Assembly (NCBI RefSeq): GCF_041296385.1
Contig: NW_027183768.1
Span: forward strand, 1-64,000
Source of the DNA: Aphelocoma coerulescens
Taxonomy: Eukaryota > Chordata > Aves > Passeriformes > Corvidae
Direction of reading: 5' to 3'
Length of the DNA stretch: 64,000 nt
Position numbers and translations under genes: made by a program
Notes under the pieces: model-generated
Database searches by the model: none
The model's input: only the letters and a program-made list of their open reading frames with translations
Told to the model about the DNA's origin: nothing
Shown: positions 57,290 to 64,000 of the stretch, in pieces
How the letters are laid out: each line of letters starts with the position of its first letter
Position numbering within the stretch: position 1 is the stretch's first letter

Positions 57290-58570
57290 GCCCCAGGGAA
57301 GAAGGAGCCCCTGGGGAAGCTGTGGCAGGTGCGGCTGCTGCTGCTGGAGACATGGAGGGTGACATCAAGGATGACAAGCTCTTCCTCCACCTGGCAAGCT
57401 GAAGATGATGGACTTCAATTGTGGCACCTTCTCCAAAGCCAGGCTCCACAGCGAATTTGCAGATGAGTCCACACGCAGGGGGATGCTCCCAGATTTGTGC
57501 ATTGCACAGCCTGGCCGGGAAGCAAAGGTTTCCCCCTTTGCTGGGGCGGATGCAACCAATTCTTCAGTCGGCTGCCAAGCTGCTTTTTGGCAGGGCTGGG
57601 GGGATGGGCTGGGCTGGTTTTGAACTGGGAGTCTGCTCCTGGCCCTGCCAACAGCCCCCAGCACCCACCGTGGCCCGCGCTGGGGCTGGGGCTGGGGCAG
57701 CCAGCCCGACACAAACAAAGCCCCATGGTGGGAGCAGAGGTTGGACACCAGAAGCTGTGCATGGGCTGCTTTGCTCTGCAGGCAAGGAAGGGCTTGGGCT
57801 GCTCCAGTGCCCTTGTTTGCTTTGGGCTCAGCATGACTTTTGGGGGCAGTGCAGGGGGAAGGCAGAAAGCGTGGGCTGCCCTGGCCCGTGGGTGGGGTTT
57901 TCCCTCGCATGGCAGGCTTGGACCTTCCTCAAGGCCCAGCAGGGAGAAGATTTTTTACCTTTTTCCTTGTTTTCCCTTTTTGTCTGTAATCTCTTTTCAT
58001 TGATTTATGGTTTGTTTTTCCAAAGGAAGCATTCTAGGTGCTGTCTGGTCCGGATGGCAAAGTGCTTGGGAGCAGCTGTGGCATGGATGGGACATGCCCT
58101 TGGAGAAGGGCTGAGGACACCGTTTGGGAGCAGCTTTTCTTCTGGCGGCGGGAGGCGTGAGGTGGGTGCCCGTCCTCTTGGCACGGCTGGGATAAGGGCT
58201 TTTGGGAGACGGCAGCGAGCACAGCGGCATCCTGCTCTGGGCAGCTGCTGAGGAGGTGGCTGTGCCACGGCCGGCTGCAGGCTGGGCACGTGTCCTGCCC
58301 TCCTGCTCTCCTGCCAGAGGCAGCAATGCTGGGCAGCTTTGGGCAGCGCCCTGAGCGCGGCCAGCACGGCCTGGGCACCGCGGGCGGCTGGGACAAGGGG
58401 GACGGGAGCCTTCAGCTGACGGGTGCTTTCTGCTTTCTCTCCTTGCAGCCGGGCTCTGTGGATGCTGAGGCTGCTCTGGGCTCCACCAAGGCTCTGCTGC
58501 GGCTCAGCCCCGGGGCCACGAGAAGCCAAAGAAGAAACGCCGTGACCTGCAGCAGAGACGTGCTTGAGTA
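57290..58570 (+). pseudogene. Second PIM-like kinase copy, truncated and broken
   Basis: From about 57,290 to 57,459 it carries part of exon 3: DIKDDKLFLHLAS, then after a frame break KMMDFNCGTF, so catalytic-loop end and DFG (here DFN) remain. The exon 3 donor, GT in the intact gene (gcag|gtgagc), is AT here (gcag|atgagt). Intron 3-like sequence (57,460-57,960) and intron 4-like sequence (58,200-58,446) follow, ending in an AG acceptor (tccttgcag), but what follows is not the kinase terminal exon. Exons 1, 2, 4 and 5 are missing. The part at 57,597-58,235 is absent from the inverted copy at 40.5-41.7 kb. Confidence 0.85.
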
Positions 58571-60299
58571 GCTCGGCAGTGCAGCTCAAGTTTGCAGAGT
58601 GTGCACCTCCGGGGGAAAATATGACACCCCCCCAATAACAAACTTGTTCAGTAACTTCTGAAATGAAATCAGTCTGGGATGACCCCCAATGCCATTTTTC
58701 AGCTTGCTCAAGCTGAAGCCCAGCCCTTCTCTGAACAGTTCTCTCCCCCACCTGCCTTTTGCTCCACAAGTGCTCCCTCTTTCCCCCAGTGAGTTCCCAG
58801 CTCACCGCAGTCCCCATTGCACTGTAGCCTTCCTTGATGGCCCTGGCCATGAGGAAGAATGAGCCCCAGGTTTAGGGACTCGTGTTGTCACTGGCTGAAG
58901 AACAGCAATGTCTCAAAGGTCTGGTGAGATTTGGGGGTCATTCAGAGCTGCTCTCCAGGCCTCAGCTCTGCTCACTGCTGGCTTCCCACTTCCTTTTCCT
59001 CATTCTTCACAAAGCAGGATGAGCTCTGTGAATGCCCTTGACCCTCGCCACCCTTCCCAGCCCAGCCACCCAGCCCAGTTAGGCTTAAGCTGGAGCTTCT
59101 CTGTCTCCTCTGGCACCCCAGTGCAGTCCCCTCTGTGGGGAGCAGCAGCCCCAGAGCACAGCACACAACAGTGCAGGCCACAGCCGGAGCAGCTCCCTGC
59201 AGCCATGGCTTGGCTCTTTGTGGCAACCAAATGCTCCCTGTTTGCAGCTGTCCCTGGAGGATGGCCCCAGGGCAGAGCCCAGCCGGGCTCCCAGTGCATC
59301 CCCTGGAGCCTGGGGCAGACAGCGCTCGCAGAGCTGAGGTTCATGGTGAGCACCCAGAGCTGTGGCTCGCAGTCGGTGTTTGCAAGCGTTGTGATCTCAT
59401 CTCCTGCAACCTGTGGGGAAAACGAGCTGTGCGGCCAGGCCAGCACCGCCCCTCTTGGCAGGGACGAGGCTGAAGGCCTTTCCTGTTACCGAGGAGGCGG
59501 CATTAAGCCTTAGCAGGGCCTGGCAGCTGTGGAGCCGGATCTCGCCCGCTGTCCGGGACTCGCTGCCCACCAACCGCCCCCACCCCCCGCGCTCCCTTCT
59601 GCAGGGACAGAAGGCTCTGGCTGTACCAGGCTTTCCATCACGTCTGTGTACCCATAGCTGTGGAACGCACATGGAGAGGGAAAGTGTCAGTCACGGTGCT
59701 TGCACACTCCTTCCTTTCCATACAGGACACATTCCTGCGCACCCCCTGTCAGGGTCTATTCAAAGGAGAGGCATGGATAGAGATTTCCCACAGAGCTCTG
59801 ACTCTGGCGGAACTCACCTTGTCAGCCAGCAGCCAGGGCATTTTTTTCCCAGCTCTGTGTCAGTCGGTGCCCAAGAGCTGAAGGGAGCAGCATTTAGAAG
59901 CAGTTTCCAGATTTCTAGGCAGGCAGTGGAGCTGACAAGCATCCGTGCAACTCGCCGTGTTCATCAGGAGGGGCTGCTGCTTCTTTGGGAATACGGCACA
60001 ATGGAGACACGAGACTTGGAAAAATCCCAGCTCTCTGTGGATTTGCGCAGGAGGAGGAGCAGCAGAAACACTTTGTGTCTGCTTGTGGAGACACAAGGTC
60101 CAAGGAGCGGGGCTGGCAGAGGGTGACCTGGGCCGCTGGCAGCTCAAGTCCCGTGTGTTGGGTCTGCCTGAGGGAAAGTTCATGGGCCTTCCAGGGCTGT
60201 GCTTTGCATTGGTAGCTGGACGGGTGCTGATAATAGAGCGGTGTTCTGGCTACTGCCCAGCAGCGCTGTCCCTCTGCCATTCCTTCCCCCATCAGAGGG
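58571..60299. other. No gene recognised
   Basis: Overlapping open frames up to 237 codons on both strands without recognisable domains. Composition is mixed and no repeat family is recognised. Confidence 0.5.
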
Positions 60300-60450
60300 G
60301 ATGGGAGTGGGCAGGATCCTGGCAGGGGACACAGCCAGACCAGCGGACCCAAATCAGCCAAGGGGATGTTCCAACCATATGACTCCAGCTCAGATGTATA
60401 AAGCAAAGGGAGAGAGGAGGAAGGGCACCTTTTCCCCCAGAAGCTGAAGT
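60300..60450 (+). mobile_element. LTR-like promoter fragment with TATA box (second copy)
   Basis: Matches the layout of 39,866-40,000: gcaggggacacagccag, accca, ggggatgttcc, catatgactc, TATAAA at 60,397-60,402, then gagaggaggaagggcacc. No retroviral gene is attached. Confidence 0.45.
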
Positions 60451-61209
60451 TTCCCTGAGGGTTCCAGTTCCAAACTGTTGACCCTTTTTGGAGGCATAAG
60501 ATTGTCACCTCATAGTCTTCCAGTCACCCTCGAGTTGTAGAATTTTAGAGCAGTCAAATCAATCAAGTTCACATTTTCTAGATATTGCTGTGTCATTTTC
60601 TTGATATCCACGTGAGAGGGGACACAGTGATGGATGGGTTTGCATGGGAGCTCCAGAGCCCCGGAATGGAGAGCCTGAGTGTCCCAGCAGGATTTGCAGG
60701 AGTGTGGGGCAGCTGGAAAGAAGATCGTGGGCAATATTCTCCTGCCTCCATCTTCCAAGGCAACTTTGATTCAGTCCCTGTCTGCACCATGCCATGGGGC
60801 CTCCAGAGGCCCAGGGAGGTGTCTGGGTGGCCCCAGAAGGCACTTGCAGAACCCTGGGGCACCAGGGAAGGGGTAGGAGCATCCCTGTGGTGCTGGGAGA
60901 GACACGCAGAGGGGGCCACCCCTGGTGCCCAGGCAAGAGCTGCATTCAGGCAGCCAAATTCATGCAGGGTCTGCCCGGGCGCTGCCAAGGACCTGTCCAG
61001 TGAGCTCCTGTCCTCTTTCACCTCTTTGTATTTTCTCTGTATTTCTTTGTATTTATCCTTATTATTATCTTTGTATTTGTTGACCCTCAAAATGCCATTA
61101 GAAATCATTTTCCCTCAAAATAAATACTGACTTATTTTAGTGTGCTGCTTTGGACAAATTTGCAGGAAAATATCCTCTGACAGAAGGCAGGTTACAACCA
61201 GCCCTCTCC
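60451..61209. other. No gene recognised
   Basis: Unique-looking sequence with an AT-rich end. A plus-strand AATAAA lies at 61,119-61,124, without a recognised gene upstream. Confidence 0.45.
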
Positions 61210-61740
61210 CACCAGGTCTGGGAAAAAAATATTTTCCTCTGAGGAAAGTGAAAGAGAACCTATTTATTTAACAAACACACAGGAAAAGGATAATAATGCT
61301 GAATACTAAAACCTCTCGCTGTGGAGAGAAACCTGGGAAGATTTCAGAGTCCTTCTGTAGGTGTGCTCTCTCTCCTCCTCCTTGGAGCTGGGTTGGTGTC
61401 CTCCAGGGCCTCGGTGGAAAATTCTCCCGGTGTGTTCTGATGTTGAAACAGTCCAGAAGTGAAGAAGGGAAAAAGCCCAAGTCCCAGGAAAACAAACTTC
61501 AACTCTCCATCTCCCTCTGGAGAAAAGGAGCCGAAAGCGGACTGGAAAGCAAGCAGGGCGCTCCCTCCGCTCTTCTCGCTGCTGCAGCAGAACACAGAGG
61601 CGTGTGTGTCTGTGTCCTTGAACAACTGCTTTGAAAAGTTTGCTCGGTTTTTTCTCTCTCCCCCGTCGGGCTCAGTTTAAAGGCACAGAAAGGCACAGGA
61701 TTGATTTCTGGGCAGAGAGCAGCGATAGGGGATACACATC
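61210..61740. mobile_element. Possible LTR fragment
   Basis: AT-rich start (cctatttatttaacaaacac) followed by ctctcctcctccttggagctg-type sequence, resembling the composition and order of passerine ERV LTRs, including the one at 50,850. Boundaries and family were not determined. Confidence 0.3.
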
Positions 61741-62204
61741 ATAAACTCACCCCCAGACAGGAATGTACAGAGTTGGAGAGCTCTACAGTCCTGTGTCTTT
61801 AGTTCCAAGGGTATGGAAGTGTCGATGGGTCCTTTGGTAATCGCACAGTTCTGTATCGGTTCCCGCCATGTGGAGCCATTTTTATACAGAAGTCAGTGTA
61901 TTCACACAGCACAGATTGTTGTGTTTTCCTGTGTATCAATTTCTGTGTAAACCTGCATCCCGTTGTACAGTTTTATCGATGTATGAATTTCTGTGTAAAG
62001 CTGCGTGGCCTTGTAGAGTTTGGTTCAGGCTCTGTGGGTGTTGAGAGAGTTCGATGGATGTTTGGCTTTCTCTCCAGATGTGTATCTGTACAGGTATCAC
62101 CGTGTGACCCATCAGACATTTAACTGTGTGAACCAAAAGGGATCTTTGTATCTTTCCATATGGAGAGCAGAGATGGAACAATCTGCAGGAAGCTTGTAAC
62201 AGAA
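61741..62204. other. No gene; short imperfect 47-bp duplication
   Basis: The block tcaatttctgtgtaaacctgc (about 61,937) recurs with changes 47 bp later (tgaatttctgtgtaaagctgc). Nothing coding seen. Confidence 0.5.
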
Positions 62205-63164
62205 TGTTGGGGTTTTGGGAGTTCTCCTGGGGTTTTCTTCTGTTAAAGGAATTTTCCCCATCCATGTTGCCACGGGGACAAATTACTGGGTGCTTAAGAA
62301 AAACAGAAAACCTGGCCATAGGGGTGGGGTGCATCTTGCTACTCTTTTTTTCACCTGGCTGTGTGGGCAGTCAGTCCCTGGCGTTTTGGATGACGGAGAG
62401 AGAGGCTGCTTCTTCGGCTGCTTTCCTTCTACCGGAGAGACCCCGGGATTCCCAAGCCCGCCTTCCCTGCCCCGCTGGGAGCCAGGCTGCGGCCGCCCTG
62501 CCGCTGCCATTGCTTCAAGCCTTCGCTGCTCTGTAGCCCGGCTCTCCCTGCCTGCCGAGACCTCCGGGGGTTCCCACCGCAGCTCCGGAACTTTGATACA
62601 TCTTGTCTGCCATGCAGGATTTGTGCTCATCCCTGCTGTTCCAGCCTGCCGTTCCAGCCTGCCATTCCAGCCTGCTGTTCCCGAGGGTCCGGCTGGACAT
62701 CGGGATCGGCTGCCCAGGGGGTTTTTGAAATCTTTGTTCCATCCCTTCCCGGGATCCCAGGCCGTCAGTGCCGCGTGCTCCCCGAGCTCGCTCCGGAGCG
62801 CCCCCTGCAGCCGTGGGGGAACCATCGCACCTGCCCTGCTCACCAGGAGCCGCCAGCGCCACTGCTGGCTGAGAGCAGAACTGCACCCAAGGGGAAACGG
62901 CCTGACAGCCAAGAAGGCTGGGACTGGGTTTGTGATTGTTTGCTGTTACTGCCATAGCTATTGCTGTTTGTTTGACTGGTTATACACATATAGATATATA
63001 TTAGTAAAGAACTGTTATTCCTGTTCCTCATATCTTTGCCTATAAAGCTCCTTAATTTCAAAATTATAATAATTCAGAGGGAAGGGGGTTGCAATTTTTT
63101 TTCCTTCCATTTCAGGAGAGACTCCTGCCTTCCTTGGCAGACACCTGTCTTTCAAACCAAGACA
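62205..63164 (+). mobile_element. Solo LTR, about 960 bp (ERVL-like)
   Basis: It begins tgttggggttttgggag and ends caaaccaagaca, giving TG...CA ends. The 3' part (cctataaagctccttaattt, then ccttggcagacacctgtct) matches my recollection of a common passerine ERVL-type LTR. No target-site duplication was found at these edges, so the limits may be off or the insertion rearranged. No internal retroviral genes flank it. Confidence 0.65.
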
Positions 63165-63312
63165 CTGGGAGCAACTGGGACCACAGTGGGGGCAAATGCT
63201 ATCATACAGGGAGTGACTGGGTTCATACTGGAAGTGACTGGAGCCACATTGGACTCTTACTGAGAGTGAAAGCAACCATACTGGGTGTGACTGGGAGCCA
63301 CTGGGACCACGC
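63165..63312. repeat. About 21-bp degenerate minisatellite
   Basis: Roughly seven copies of actgggagtgactgggaccat with many substitutions, starting at the LTR's right end. Confidence 0.75.
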
Positions 63313-64000
63313 TGTGTGTGAGAAATGAGACAACTCTTAGTTAAAAATTAAAATAATTTATTAAAAATGGAAAAATTGAAAAATTACAAAAATTAGCAAA
63401 ATATAAAAATTTGGGATCCTATGGCTCGATAGATGGTATGCCCCAGGAGCGCAGGGATTTTAGATCTTCTGGCTGAAACAGCACTAGAGCTCAGGTAGAG
63501 AAAAAGGACTTACAGTGCTAGGCTGGCTTTTGGCTGGTCCAAAAGCAAAAAAATATTTCTAAAGGCTCCTTAATAGGAGTAGGCTTTCCCACCACTATTT
63601 TTTTGTTTGTTTGTTTGTTTTAATAAATTGCATGCACTAATTCCCATCCATTTGCTGCAAATGATCCCCCAGGAAAGCTTCCACAAAGGGCCCCATAGCT
63701 GTGGCGGTTCTCTTCTAAAGCAGCCCAGGAACAGCTCCTGGGTTCAGGAGCAAAGCCTAAGCGGTTAGGAGCTTGCACTTCATTGCCAAGGGAATTGCTC
63801 TCTTGGCACACCGTCAAGGGTCACAGCAGAGAGCCAAGGCCTCTAATGGCAGGATTTGGAGCAAGAAAGTGCTTTCCCTCACTCCTGGGCAAGTTTTAGA
63901 AGTACTTGTGAGGCTCCCTGCCAGCCTGCAATTTGCAGGTTGTCTCGGCTGAAGCAGCAAGCTGAGGAAATGACAGTGTCCAATGCCACGCGCTCTCCCG
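63313..64000. other. AT-rich stretch and terminal segment, no gene recognised
   Basis: 63,340-63,420 is A- and T-rich. A short (GTTT)n run lies near 63,603-63,620. A minus-strand open frame of 65 codons (63,620-63,817) looks protein-like, with few rare residues and no low complexity, and could be a retroelement remnant, but I do not recognise it. Confidence 0.4.

Noticed and set aside
58908..59513. A 201-codon plus-strand open frame.
   Set aside because: No domain, no splice context, and an equally long minus-strand frame overlaps it.

Overview
The window is nuclear DNA from a bird, most likely a songbird (passerine). The grounds are an MHC class II beta transmembrane exon of avian type, an OR14-like olfactory receptor, several PIM1-like kinase copies (a family expanded in songbirds), a CR1 LINE fragment, and several LTRs that look passerine. 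There is no operon structure, CRISPR array, rRNA or tRNA that I can see. OR, MHC and GC-rich repeats together suggest a repeat-rich, MHC-linked microchromosome, but that placement is inference.

Layout. (1) 1-33,978 is one head-to-tail macrosatellite: 15 complete monomers of 2,118, 2,193, 2,268 or 2,276 bp and a partial 16th. Monomer length is set by 3, 4 or 5 copies of an internal 75-bp minisatellite. Base variants show higher-order structure: a dimer repeated twice (11,191-19,662), then a trimer repeated twice (19,663-32,978) whose last unit is a mosaic. I find no convincing gene in it. (2) 33,979-35,390 is mostly repeats, including a 39-bp minisatellite family that also occurs inside the macrosatellite. 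(3) About 35,390-38,659 is a decayed gammaretrovirus-like ERV (RNase H, integrase and env pieces, 3' LTR). (4) 38,690-39,228 is a minisatellite with about 25 TGACATCA-like motifs. (5) 40,535-41,660 holds PIM-like kinase pieces on the minus strand. (6) 41,900-47,500 is gene-poor, with TTCC and ATCCC microsatellites and a 189-bp duplication. (7) 47,568-48,499 is an olfactory receptor pseudogene with one frameshift. (8) 50,850-52,349 holds two LTRs, followed by the last two exons of an MHC class II beta gene (52,529-52,715) and an MHC-II-type X/X2/Y promoter module on the minus strand (53,176-53,217). (9) 54,521-57,022 is the one apparently intact protein gene, a five-exon PIM1-like serine/threonine kinase of 418 residues behind a CpG-rich 5' region. 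A broken second copy follows directly. (10) 58,600-64,000 has LTRs, short repeats and no recognised gene.

The kinase gene, its broken neighbour and the minus-strand copy at 40.5-41.7 kb belong together: the block covering terminal exon, spacer and partial next copy exists twice in opposite orientation about 15 kb apart. The most notable structures are the macrosatellite with its nested and higher-order organisation, this inverted kinase block, and the class II promoter module pointing back across a stranded class II beta tail.
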